Source of the DNA: Campylobacterales bacterium
GTDB lineage: Bacteria; Campylobacterota; Campylobacteria; Campylobacterales; Sulfurimonadaceae
Reading direction: 5' to 3'
Assembly: GCA_026390115.1 (NCBI GenBank)
Contig: JAPLGO010000016.1
Span: 62,001-126,000 of the forward strand
DNA length: 64,000 bases
Position numbers and translations under genes: made by a program. Under the pieces are notes generated by a model. That model was not told the origin of the DNA and ran no database searches. It saw only the letters and a list, made by a program, of their open reading frames with translations. This document shows positions 32,316 through 40,860 of this stretch, one piece after another (position 1 is the first letter of the stretch; each line of letters starts with the position of its first letter).

Positions 32316-32344
32316 TACACATTAAAATAGGTATTTTAATAAGT

Positions 32345-32362
32345 TTCCCTATTTTTAGGGAA
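32345..32362. terminator. Hairpin before the first recombinase gene
   Basis: A 7-bp perfect stem TTCCCTA / TAGGGAA with loop TTTT lies 30 bases after the 205-aa gene. It has no strong U-tract on the plus strand. Confidence 0.5.
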
Positions 32363-32449
32363 GCATCTACAAAGTGCCTAAACACGGGCTTTACAAACAC
32401 ATTAAATGACGATAAGATAGTCATAATTAATACTTTTAAAGGATTTATT

Positions 32450-33034
32450 ATGAGTCGTCCAAAAAATACAAACCGAAATTCAAAACCAATCTTAGATAGA
32501 GAATATTCAATTCTAAAATCATATGTGAATGGATTGGAAACTTTTGAAACTACAAAAGTGAAATGGTTGAGAAGTGTTGAGTTACTTTTTATAAGTGGAT
32601 TGAGAGTATCTGAAATATTGGATATAAAAATCAATGATATTGTTGAGGGTATAAAAAAATCTGAGTTAAGTGTATTTGTGAAAAAACAAAAAATAATTCG
32701 TCACATTCCACTCTCAGATAAATCTGTATCTATTCTAAAAAAACTTATCAAAGATGAAACTGATATGGATGGATATTTTATCCATAAGAGAAATTCAAAA
32801 CGAAACAATCTTAATTCAATTGGATTTACAAAAGATTTCAATTTCATTATTCAAAACATTTTGGGAAAAGAGTTTTCATCACATAGTTTTAGAAAGGGAA
32901 TTATAACTCATATGAGTATGAAGGGAATCAACCCTAAAATCACTCAGAGTTACATCGGTCACAGAAATGTAACTACTACCCTCAACTATTACAAACCAAC
33001 TTCTGAGGATGTTAGAGAGTGTTTAGTGAGATAA
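32450..33034 (+). CDS. Short tyrosine recombinase
   Basis: This is a 194-residue protein containing essentially only the catalytic domain. Arg is in SGLRVSEIL, His-x-x-Arg in HSFRKGIITH, His in GHRN and the nucleophile Tyr in LNYYKP. The N-terminal core-binding domain of Xer/integrases is missing, as in FimB-type or some plasmid recombinases. The ATG at 32450 has AAAGGA upstream. It may resolve dimers, invert DNA or help the second recombinase. Confidence 0.8.
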   Translation: MSRPKNTNRNSKPILDREYSILKSYVNGLETFETTKVKWLRSVELLFISGLRVSEILDIKINDIVEGIKKSELSVFVKKQKIIRHIPLSDKSVSILKKLIKDETDMDGYFIHKRNSKRNNLNSIGFTKDFNFIIQNILGKEFSSHSFRKGIITHMSMKGINPKITQSYIGHRNVTTTLNYYKPTSEDVRECLVR

Positions 33035-33158
33035 ATGAAAAATTTTCTAATTCTATTCAAATATCTTCAAAATCTGATTTTAAAATGTAAAATAAATACA
33101 GATACAACAATAATGTATCACTAATTAATGGAGAAAAATTTCAAAAAAAAGGTATCAA

Positions 33159-33383
33159 ATGAGTGATATTGAAAAAATGTATTTCCAAATGTTATTTGAT
33201 AAATACAAAACAATGAGATTGAATAAATCTCAAATGTGTGAAGTTTGTAATCAAAGTGATTCTACATTAGATAGAATTAGAAGAGAAGGTATGGGATGTG
33301 AATATTCCAAAGATAGTGGAATGATTTATTATCCTTTGGATAAAGTTGTTAAACACCTTACCAAAACTATGAAAACATTATAG
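33159..33383 (+). CDS. Excisionase/AlpA-like DNA-binding protein
   Basis: This is a 74-residue protein. The central helix-turn-helix with wing reads LNKSQMCEVCNQSDSTLDRI, then RREGMGCEYS and MIYYPLDKVVKHL. This pattern is common in small MerR/Xis-type proteins next to integrases. It lies 13 bases before the integrase gene, so the pair probably controls integration and excision. Confidence 0.65.
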   Translation: MSDIEKMYFQMLFDKYKTMRLNKSQMCEVCNQSDSTLDRIRREGMGCEYSKDSGMIYYPLDKVVKHLTKTMKTL

Positions 33384-33396
33384 TGGAAGGTGTTAT

Positions 33397-34503
33397 ATGA
33401 ATTTAGTTAAATCAAAAAAATTTATCGGTGTTTACTCATATGAAAGAAAAGATAAGGATATTTCCTACTACATAACATATAGAGATACAAATGGAAAACA
33501 GTTTAAACAAAAAATTGGTGAAAAATCCAAAGGTATTAATGAAAACTATTGTAATCAATTAAGAAATCAAACAATCAATCAACTTAAATTAGGTGAATTA
33601 CCACCTAATGTAATTTTGAGGATGAAACATAAAGTAGTTACATTGAATAGTATTTCTGATTATTACTTTAAACATCACATATCAAAATCAAAACATAAGT
33701 GGGAAAACAAATACAATTTACATATTAGAGATTTGATTGGAAAAAAAGATGTTGAGTTATTAGATATAACAGATATGGAATTATTACAACAATCTATGAT
33801 TGATAAAAATTTATCTAATTCAACTATCAACAATTACTTTGATATAGTATCATCAATATGTAATTTTGGATTATCCAAAGATATTTATAAAGGTAAAAAT
33901 CCAACTAAACTAATAAAAAAACAAAAGGTAGATAATATCAGAGAGAGGTTTCTATCAAAATCTGAAGTATCCGATTTAATAGAATGTGTAAAATCTAATT
34001 TTACTCTTCATTTGTTTACAAAACTATCACTCTCAACTGGTGGTAGATTTTCAACTATTTTAAATATAAAAAAGAGAGATATAGATTTAGAAAATGGAAT
34101 TATTACACTTAAAGATTTCAAAAATGAAACTACATACAGTGGTTACATATCTGATAATGATTTAGTAGAATTATTACAGATTAGAATGAATACTATTGGT
34201 AATAATGATTATCTAATAAGAGAAGATGGTATCAAAGATATCGGTAGATATATAAGTAGAAAAATGAGTGGAATATTTTATGATTTATTCAACAGTGATA
34301 TAGATGAAGAAGATAAAGATTATAGAAAATATAAGGTTGTAATTCATACCCTTAGACATACAGTATTATCTCATTTAGGGATTAATGGTGTTTCACCTTT
34401 TGAGATTAAAAAAATATCTAATCATAAATCACTATTGATGGTTGAAAGATATGTAAAACTAAACCCTAATAGTGGTAAAGACAAAATTCAAAATTTATTC
34501 TAA
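33397..34503 (+). CDS. Integrase, tyrosine recombinase family
   Basis: At 368 residues it has the full integrase layout. There is an N-terminal arm-binding strand region (YSYERKDKDISYYITYRDTN), a core-binding SAM-like domain at about 75-165, and the catalytic domain with Arg in STGGRFSTIL, HxxR in HTLRHTVLSH, His in SNHKSL and Tyr in VERYVKL. It ends the island on the right, as usual for integrases near att. GGAAGG precedes the ATG. Confidence 0.9.
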   Translation: MNLVKSKKFIGVYSYERKDKDISYYITYRDTNGKQFKQKIGEKSKGINENYCNQLRNQTINQLKLGELPPNVILRMKHKVVTLNSISDYYFKHHISKSKHKWENKYNLHIRDLIGKKDVELLDITDMELLQQSMIDKNLSNSTINNYFDIVSSICNFGLSKDIYKGKNPTKLIKKQKVDNIRERFLSKSEVSDLIECVKSNFTLHLFTKLSLSTGGRFSTILNIKKRDIDLENGIITLKDFKNETTYSGYISDNDLVELLQIRMNTIGNNDYLIREDGIKDIGRYISRKMSGIFYDLFNSDIDEEDKDYRKYKVVIHTLRHTVLSHLGINGVSPFEIKKISNHKSLLMVERYVKLNPNSGKDKIQNLF

Positions 34504-35045
34504 TTTTCAATATGGGATTGAGAGTAAAACTTCAATCCTATCCTCTTAAAAAAACTTCATTTTCAACTTCTAATTCCACAAAAAATAATTTGACAAATCA
34601 ACTAATAAAATGGTATTATACACCCTATAATGGGGTCTTTTATTGTGGTAACAAAATTAGTAATACCCTCTAAATAGGTATGAATAGATATAGTCAAAGA
34701 TGACTAATTTGAAGTGAAGATTTTTGGTTTATTTTGACTCAAAGTAGGGTTAAACAACCTTACATAAATTGATATAAATAGTCGTTTATCTGATAAGATG
34801 TAATCGTTCTCTCTATCCAATGAACTACCTATTTTAGGTGGTTCAAACCATTTCAAATCAATTTTAGTGATCAAAACTCATTTCACGCCAACTACAAATC
34901 TACTCTCAAAATTTACCAATCTACATATCAGAATTCATAGAAAAGTATGTTTTAAACCCATGTTTTCTTGCTAAATAGAGAAGAGTTATATTATAATACA
35001 AAATTATTTATCACAAAGTAGTTACTTTTTAGAATAGGGCTTTAG
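34504..35045. other. 542-bp non-coding strip with a consensus promoter
   Basis: No convincing protein gene is present. A consensus promoter TTGACA (34590-34595), 18-bp spacer, TATTAT (34614-34619) reads rightward. A second TATAAT lies at 34626-34631. No ORF follows closely. A hairpin with stem GAACTACCT / AGGTGGTTC occurs near 34827-34849. The strip might hold a small RNA, the right att site, or both. Another TATAAT near 34997 may serve the response regulator gene. Confidence 0.4.
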
Positions 35046-35795
35046 ATGGAAAATGTAAATGTACTAATAGTTGAAGATGATGAGATTACAGCCACCAATC
35101 TAAGCTTATCTCTTGGGCGGCATGGATACAATGTAGTTGCAATATGTGAAAGTGCTATTGAAACCAAAAATAAGATTAAAACCTGTTCTGTGGACATTAT
35201 ACTTGTTGATATATCACTCCAAGACGGTAACGATGGGATTGAACTCGCAAAAGAGATAAAAACAAAATATAATATTCCTTTTATATATCTAACTTCGTAT
35301 AGCAGTGATGAGATAATATCTCAGGCTAAGGAAACTGAACCTTATGGTTATATCGTTAAACCTTTTGATCCAAACTCTCTCCATGCAACCATACAAATGG
35401 CCCTCTTTAAATATAAGATAGAGGGTGAAAGAAAAAATGATATTAACTCTCTGCAAGTGGATAAATTAAACCTAGAGAAGCTTCTTTATTCAAAAAAATT
35501 ATCTGATAAACCTATTGTGCCTTTTGGTGAAGATTATTATTTTGATATTGGATTGAGTGAAACATTTTACAAAGGCAAAAAAATTAAGCTGACAAAAAAA
35601 GAGAATGCTTTTTTAAGACTTCTTGTTGCTCAAATGGGTGTTGCTGTGAGCTTTGAGCAGGCTATTAGCTATGTGTGGGATGGAAGTGGCGCTACTGAAA
35701 ACAGTGTCAGAACCTTAGTCTGGAGACTCAGAAGTAAACTCAAAGATGATATTATTAAAAATGCCTCCGGAATAGGATATTTTATAGATGATTAG
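35046..35795 (+). CDS. Two-component response regulator, OmpR-like
   Basis: This is a 249-residue protein. The receiver (about 1-120) has acidic pair D11/D12, phospho-acceptor D55 (IILVDISL) and K105 (GYIVKPF). After a linker, the C-terminal winged helix (about 165-248) has LTKKENAFLRLLVAQMGVAV and ENSVRTLVWRLRSKLKDD, ending GIGYFID. It should bind DNA when phosphorylated. The hybrid kinase gene converges on it with a 4-base overlap, so they probably form one system, although transcribed separately. Confidence 0.9.
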   Translation: MENVNVLIVEDDEITATNLSLSLGRHGYNVVAICESAIETKNKIKTCSVDIILVDISLQDGNDGIELAKEIKTKYNIPFIYLTSYSSDEIISQAKETEPYGYIVKPFDPNSLHATIQMALFKYKIEGERKNDINSLQVDKLNLEKLLYSKKLSDKPIVPFGEDYYFDIGLSETFYKGKKIKLTKKENAFLRLLVAQMGVAVSFEQAISYVWDGSGATENSVRTLVWRLRSKLKDDIIKNASGIGYFIDD

Positions 35796-38077
35796 GAAAT
35801 TTTTATCGCTTGAACAATTTGATTTATAATTTCAAAAACAGTTTCATAGTGATATTCACTACTCTTATCTCGTGCCATTTTTTCCATCTCTGCCGCACTG
35901 TTTTGTAACTCTTCTAATCTAAAGTTTGCGCTGGAGCCTTTGATACTATGTGCGATAAGAGCTATTTTTTTGTAATCTCTCTGCTGAATGGCATCTTCTA
36001 AGTCAGGCAGGGATTTTTTCATCTTTTTAATAAACATTTCAATCAATAATCTAAGTTCATCATCATTAAGCAAGAGCGTATCTTTAAGCTTTTTTACATC
36101 TAATCCCATAATTGTTTCATTTAATCTGCTTTCTTGCTTGTGTTCTATTTTATTGCTCTTATTCACTGTTAAATAGGTTAAAAAAACTCTTTCCAGCTCT
36201 TTGAGAATGATAGGTTTTCCCAAAAATGCGTCGAAACCGCTCAGAAGCCCTCTCTCTCTGGCACCCTTAATAACATTAGCGGTAAGTGCTGAAATAGGGG
36301 TGTGTCTTATTCTAATCTTATTTTCATATCTGATTATTTCTTTTAGGGCTTCTATACCGTTCATGAGGGGCATTTGTTCATCCATCAGTATCAAATCATA
36401 TCTGTTTTGCTTATATAAGTTCAGTGCTTCTAAACCGTTATTTGCTATGTCAAAACTGAGTCCGTACTTTGTGAGTATAATTTTCATCAGTTCCTGATTT
36501 GCTTCATTATCCTCTGCAATAAGTATATGTCCGTCAAAAAGATGAGATGACTGGGCATAGACAGTTTTATCTGCGCTTTTATGCAAAAGTTCATTTATAG
36601 TGGAGTATATTTTTGAACAATAAAGAGGAAAGCACATGGACGCTATATGCTCATTTATCTCATAATCATCGTAGTGTTTACTCATGAGAGCAATATACTT
36701 TTTGTCGGAATTTATAACAGTGTTTTTTAACTTGAAATTAATCTCTTCATGAACAAAAACAAATATATCGAAATCGCCCTCAAGAGTATCCACTATTTCC
36801 ATATCCATGCCAAACGCATTCGCATATTTTAGCAGTGACTCATATTGAAAAATAGATTCTCTGTTTTTAGAGTAAAGTCCTATTTTAAGATTTAAAAACT
36901 CTTTTAAATTTTCAAATATATGACACTCATTCGAGTGAATTTCTATGGGAATCTCCATCCAAAAGAGGCTTCCTTTTCCTAGGGTAGATTCAACATTTAC
37001 TCTGCCTCCCATGTGAAGTGCCAACTGATTGCAGATTGATAGACCAAGCCCTGTTCCCGAACAGTTGCTCTGTTCGCAATGTTGCGCCTGAACGAAAGCC
37101 GTAAATATTTTTTTAATATCTTGTTTTTCTATTCCGATGCCATTATCTTCAACGCTAATTTTTAGAAGTTTATTTTCACAACTTGCATCTACGGAGATAA
37201 CTCCGCCGCTCTTTGTAAACTTTATGGCATTACTTAAAAAATTGGATAAAATCTGTTTTATTCTTAGTGAATCCCCGTAGAGCTCTTTTGGAATTTCTGG
37301 GTCAATAAATGAGGCTATTGTTATATCTTTGCTTGTAGCACTCGCAATAAAAAGCTCCATTGTGTGGCTTATTTCATCATGAAGAGAGAATATTTTAGGT
37401 TCTATTGTGAACTCACCGCTGCGAAGTTTTGAAAAATCTAAAATGTCGTTAATAATACTCAGAAGATTTTCACCGCTATTTTGAATAATATCAAGATATT
37501 TTCTATGCTTTTTAGAAATATCATCATCTATTAACAGATTGACAAAACCCAAAATTGCATTCAGCGGAGTTCTGATTTCGTGCGACATATTGGATAAAAA
37601 GTACTCTTTTGCCCGCGAGGCGTTTAAAGCCTCCAGCTTTGCATCGATGAGTTTCTGAAAAATAGTATCCGTATAAAATTTCAAAATCCCTCTAAAATTT
37701 TTATCAAAAACATATGAAATTTCATCAGAAATATTTCTGCTGTTTAAACCTGCGTCGTAGGAGAAGTTAATCATCGCACGGCGAAAATGGCTACATATCT
37801 CAAACAACTCATCTGCACTTATATCTTTATCTTTTAAATAAGTCAAAAAACTCTGCATAACGGGGCAATCCCCAATCTCTACTTCACCGGCAATCACTCC
37901 CATGAAGTATTCAAAAACTCCCTCGGCATATTTAGTAATGAACTCCTCCGGCTCAATTTCATGTTGGAGCAAGATCTGTTTTGGAGAGTCGTACGCAATC
38001 CAATCCCAAAGGATTTTGTCTTTTGCCAAAATAAAAGCTGACTGCACATCGATGAGAGAGTTGATTTTATTACCCAT
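35792..38077 (-). CDS. Hybrid sensor histidine kinase with receiver and HPt
   Basis: This is a 761-residue protein without clear membrane helices, so it is probably cytosolic. An unassigned N-terminal sensor (1-150) is followed by HisKA with H166 in MSHEIRTPLN, and HATPase (about 265-385) with NAIKFTKSGG, DNGIGI and GTGLGLSI. A degenerate receiver-like stretch follows (about 395-500), then a true receiver (about 515-640, LILMDEQMPLMNG) and an HPt domain (about 670-760, IALIAHSIKGSSANF). This permits a multistep phosphorelay, likely to the neighbouring regulator. It lies 15 bases downstream of the deformylase-like gene. Confidence 0.93.
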   Translation of the reverse strand: MGNKINSLIDVQSAFILAKDKILWDWIAYDSPKQILLQHEIEPEEFITKYAEGVFEYFMGVIAGEVEIGDCPVMQSFLTYLKDKDISADELFEICSHFRRAMINFSYDAGLNSRNISDEISYVFDKNFRGILKFYTDTIFQKLIDAKLEALNASRAKEYFLSNMSHEIRTPLNAILGFVNLLIDDDISKKHRKYLDIIQNSGENLLSIINDILDFSKLRSGEFTIEPKIFSLHDEISHTMELFIASATSKDITIASFIDPEIPKELYGDSLRIKQILSNFLSNAIKFTKSGGVISVDASCENKLLKISVEDNGIGIEKQDIKKIFTAFVQAQHCEQSNCSGTGLGLSICNQLALHMGGRVNVESTLGKGSLFWMEIPIEIHSNECHIFENLKEFLNLKIGLYSKNRESIFQYESLLKYANAFGMDMEIVDTLEGDFDIFVFVHEEINFKLKNTVINSDKKYIALMSKHYDDYEINEHIASMCFPLYCSKIYSTINELLHKSADKTVYAQSSHLFDGHILIAEDNEANQELMKIILTKYGLSFDIANNGLEALNLYKQNRYDLILMDEQMPLMNGIEALKEIIRYENKIRIRHTPISALTANVIKGARERGLLSGFDAFLGKPIILKELERVFLTYLTVNKSNKIEHKQESRLNETIMGLDVKKLKDTLLLNDDELRLLIEMFIKKMKKSLPDLEDAIQQRDYKKIALIAHSIKGSSANFRLEELQNSAAEMEKMARDKSSEYHYETVFEIINQIVQAIKIS

Positions 38078-38092
38078 TTAATAGATACCTCT

Positions 38093-38902
38093 TTACATTA
38101 TAAAATAGGAAGCAACCGTAAGCACTGCTATTTTAATCAGTGCAACAAGTGTGGTGCCGATAATATTTCCGCTCTGGCAACTCACACATGAAGTGTACTG
38201 CTTTGCCTCATAATGAGCGTAAAAAAAGTATGCAATATTAGTTAGCAAAGTAGTGACAGAGATAAATAGTTGAGTCTTCCACATGCTAGAATGCATCTCT
38301 TGATTGCTGATAAAGAAAGACACCACTATAAGTAATACCATAGAAACAAGTAAAATATTTGATAGTTTTACCAAATAGTCTCTTTTAAAAGTTGTTGGAC
38401 AACTCTCAGAGATTGCAAAATCCGAGCCGAATTCAAGTTTTTTCTCAAACTTTGCTTTCTCTTTTTTGGACAATTTACTTAAAAATGTTGCTCCAAAATT
38501 GTAGTCTAGTTTTCTTTGGAGTAAAACGCTTTTATCTCCGCTAGCCATTAAAGAGTGCATTGAGCCAGCTCTATCTTGATAAATTATACTTATAGAATCA
38601 TGTCTTTGTATCTCAGCACTCAGATTAGGAAAATATGCTGTTGTTTCCGTAGTTGTTATTTTATCTTTAGCACTTATCAGTCTAGGATTTATTAGTTCTA
38701 AAAAAGTTCCGTCCTTCTCTTTAATTACAACAATATTGTAATAATTTCCAATTTGAAATGCTGCCAAAGCTTCTAAATTATTTTCTATTATAGTATCTTT
38801 TAAATCATCAAGAAGAGTGAATATTTCTTCATTAAAAATTCTAACATCCGTTCCATATTCAATGCTTGGGGGTGTTGGGTATTTGATTATCTCTTGAATC
38901 AT
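38093..38902 (-). CDS. Membrane-anchored degenerate peptide deformylase-like protein
   Basis: This is a 269-residue protein. Residues 1-150 follow the deformylase fold order, but the three metal/active-site motifs are altered. GxGLAAxQ is NNLEALAAFQIG, EGCLS is TAYFPNLS (no Cys), and HExxH is replaced by LQRKLDYNFGA. Metal-dependent deformylation is therefore unlikely. Two or three hydrophobic helices follow (about 180-198, 207-225, 245-268) with a CVSCQSG motif between. It probably shares a transcript with the kinase gene. It may act as a binding or sensory module. Confidence 0.65.
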   Translation of the reverse strand: MIQEIIKYPTPPSIEYGTDVRIFNEEIFTLLDDLKDTIIENNLEALAAFQIGNYYNIVVIKEKDGTFLELINPRLISAKDKITTTETTAYFPNLSAEIQRHDSISIIYQDRAGSMHSLMASGDKSVLLQRKLDYNFGATFLSKLSKKEKAKFEKKLEFGSDFAISESCPTTFKRDYLVKLSNILLVSMVLLIVVSFFISNQEMHSSMWKTQLFISVTTLLTNIAYFFYAHYEAKQYTSCVSCQSGNIIGTTLVALIKIAVLTVASYFIM

Positions 38903-38967
38903 AAATTATTGCCTTGTCAAAAAAGTAGGATTTATCCTCTTTGGTTGAGGGTGCTTATTGATTGGGG

Positions 38968-38995
38968 AAGAACCTTGGAAAAATCCAAGATTCTT
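38968..38995 (-). terminator. Hairpin after the sqr-linked small gene
   Basis: AAGAA-x-CTTGGA pairs with TCCAAG-x-TTCTT around an AAAA loop (11 bp with one mismatch). It lies just beyond the 54-aa gene on the minus strand and separates it from the deformylase-like gene. There is no strong U-tract. Confidence 0.5.
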
Positions 38996-39001
38996 GTAGT
39001 T

Positions 39002-39166
39002 TTAGTGGCTTTTACTTACCACTACTAGCATTTTTATGTTAATGATAACAAATCTTATCGCTTGAAAGATAAGACATGTTCTCATCCATTTTGCAACTGG
39101 ACCAGGTGTCATAGTTGTAAAGTTGTTACCATACGCTCTGATATTTTTTTCGCCATATTTTGACAT
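39002..39166 (-). CDS. Small membrane protein downstream of sqr, 54 aa
   Basis: The reading frame MSKYGEKNIRAYGNNFTTMT, then PGPVAKWMRTCLIFQAIR, and a C-terminal hydrophobic helix (FVIINIKMLVVV) is too short for usual gene callers. Its ATG lies 55 bases after the sqr stop, with AAAGGAATT upstream. A single membrane helix and a cytosolic N-terminus are predicted. It is probably cotranscribed with sqr and may help membrane attachment or quinone access of the enzyme, which is inference. Confidence 0.6.
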   Translation of the reverse strand: MSKYGEKNIRAYGNNFTTMTPGPVAKWMRTCLIFQAIRFVIINIKMLVVVSKSH

Positions 39167-39221
39167 AATAATTCCTTTTTTCTTTATTAAATTACTTTAG
39201 ATAGACAACACAACCAGAATT

Positions 39222-40691
39222 TTATTCTGGAATAAGTGTCCAGCCCGGCTTAAGTTTTGCTTTCCAAATAAACAAGTGATGTAAAATATGTTTAATCCAA
39301 TGACCGGCAAGACCGATTTCACCGAATGTATATTCTGTATCACGACCCGTTCCAGGGTACTTCTCAAAGTCTGGAACAACAGGATAAATTGTCATCGCAG
39401 CAGCAGTACCGGTAAAAAGACCTTTCCCTGCAGAAGCAACACAAGCAGCACCCATATGAGCCATAGAAGCTTCATGTAATGGAGCATCCGGACCTTTTAA
39501 AATTCTGTCACAAACACTGTGAGCAACAGCTTTCCCCATAATACCTGAAGGCATACCGGTTCTTGGAGGAGTCGGGTTAATTGGAGTTCCGTTTGGTGAA
39601 CTCATAGGTTTTGAAATTGGATGTGGCGGTGCAAAAGCGATTCCACATGCAAACAGATTTCCATAAGTTGGATTTTGGTAAGTTGAAGGCCAGTCACTTG
39701 CTTTCCAGTTTTCATACGCACCGGCAGCATAGTTAGCATCTACTTTCATAAACCCGTTTGGAGCAAAAATGGTAGCTGTAATATCTTCACCCGCTTTGTT
39801 GATAGCTTTTAAGCCAACACCTGCAAAAGGAGGAATTAACATTGAAAAATCAAACTCTTCCTCACCCATGCTTCCATCAAGAAGTTCATAAAAAACTCTA
39901 CCTTTTTCAACTTTGTTAACATGCGCACCGATAATCCAATCGACATCTCTTTCTGCAAATAGAGACTCAGCAAAAATTTTTGAACTTACTGCAAAACCCA
40001 TAGCTTTCATGTGAAGTCCGCCAACGCCGAAGTCACCTAAAAATGATTCGTTTGAAATCCATTTAATGTCAGCCATTTCACGAACACCAGCTTTCTTTAA
40101 CTCATGCTCAATATTGAAAATATATTCAAATGCAGCACCTTGGCAAGTACACATACCATGTCCAGTACCGATTAAAAATTTCTGACGCTCACCTTTTTTC
40201 ATTTTTTCTATGCATTTGTGCAGCTCTTCATTTGCATGCACTGCGTGATCTGCGGTACAAACTGAAACAGTAAACTCACCTAACCCATTTGCGTCACCAA
40301 GACCAGGAGTTGCAGCAAAGTTAAGCTTTGGTCCAGTAGCATTGATCAGATAATCATACTCTATATTTTCAATTTTACCTTCAAAACCTGCTTCAGTAGA
40401 TTCAACAACAACATAAGGCTTGTTACTGGTCTCATTCCCCTCTGGGTGAATACCAAGTGCTTTTGCTTGATGATATTTAATCCCGGCTTTAGCATATACC
40501 GGAGCCAAATCAAAAGTAACTTCTTCTTTAGTCATTTGACCAACACCAACCCAAATATTTGATGGAATCCAATTCCACTTTGAATTTGGAGTTACAACTA
40601 CAACTTCATGAGCTGAACCTAACCACTCTGCTGCGAAAGTCGCAGCTGTGTGTCCTGAGACACCGCCCCCTAAAACAACTAATCTTGCCAT
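39222..40691 (-). CDS. sqr: Sulfide:quinone oxidoreductase-type flavoprotein
   Basis: This is a 489-residue flavoprotein. FAD binds through LVVLGGGVSGHTAATFA at the N-terminus and the 'INATGPKLNF' and 'LFACGIAF' segments. Candidate redox cysteines are in VSVCTADH, GHGMCTCQG and GAACVAS. The C-terminus is amphipathic with histidines (LAGHWIKHILHHLFIWKAK), suiting monotopic attachment to the inner membrane. It should oxidise sulfide to sulfur or polysulfide and reduce quinone. The SQR type (I-VI) was not settled. AGGA before ATG 40691 sets the start. Confidence 0.85.
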   Translation of the reverse strand: MARLVVLGGGVSGHTAATFAAEWLGSAHEVVVVTPNSKWNWIPSNIWVGVGQMTKEEVTFDLAPVYAKAGIKYHQAKALGIHPEGNETSNKPYVVVESTEAGFEGKIENIEYDYLINATGPKLNFAATPGLGDANGLGEFTVSVCTADHAVHANEELHKCIEKMKKGERQKFLIGTGHGMCTCQGAAFEYIFNIEHELKKAGVREMADIKWISNESFLGDFGVGGLHMKAMGFAVSSKIFAESLFAERDVDWIIGAHVNKVEKGRVFYELLDGSMGEEEFDFSMLIPPFAGVGLKAINKAGEDITATIFAPNGFMKVDANYAAGAYENWKASDWPSTYQNPTYGNLFACGIAFAPPHPISKPMSSPNGTPINPTPPRTGMPSGIMGKAVAHSVCDRILKGPDAPLHEASMAHMGAACVASAGKGLFTGTAAAMTIYPVVPDFEKYPGTGRDTEYTFGEIGLAGHWIKHILHHLFIWKAKLKPGWTLIPE

Positions 40692-40860
40692 ATACAATTC
40701 CTCTTTTATAAAAAGTTCTTGGAAATTGTATCGTAACTATCTCAAAATGTTGCTATTGCTATATTTTCAGTTTATAAATAATAATTATATTCTAGAATTA
40801 TGTAATTATGTGCATCTTCCTATCCTATGGGACTTAAAGGGTTTTAAAAAATTATAATAA

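Larger units (their letters stand above)
31460..32328. repeat. 17-bp direct repeats flanking a two-gene segment
   Basis: ATAATACACATTAAAAT occurs at 31460-31476 and again at 32312-32328. Each copy begins at the end of a coding sequence. The segment between holds the 46-aa and 205-aa genes. This looks like a duplication or cassette insertion junction. Confidence 0.65.
20251..34900. mobile_element. AT-rich genomic island with Rep and two integrases
   Basis: About 14.6 kb between the groEL terminator and the response regulator gene is visibly richer in AT than either flank. It is made of small unrecognised genes with a plasmid-type Rep gene (23569), two tyrosine recombinases (32450, 33397), an excisionase-like gene (33159) and restriction-gene scars. 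This fits an integrated plasmid-like or integrative element. No conjugation or phage structural genes are seen. Exact ends are unknown. A weak resemblance between the left edge (GGTTTCAACCATTCCAATT) and 34840-34862 (GGTTCAAACCATTTCAA) might mark att sites. Confidence 0.7.
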
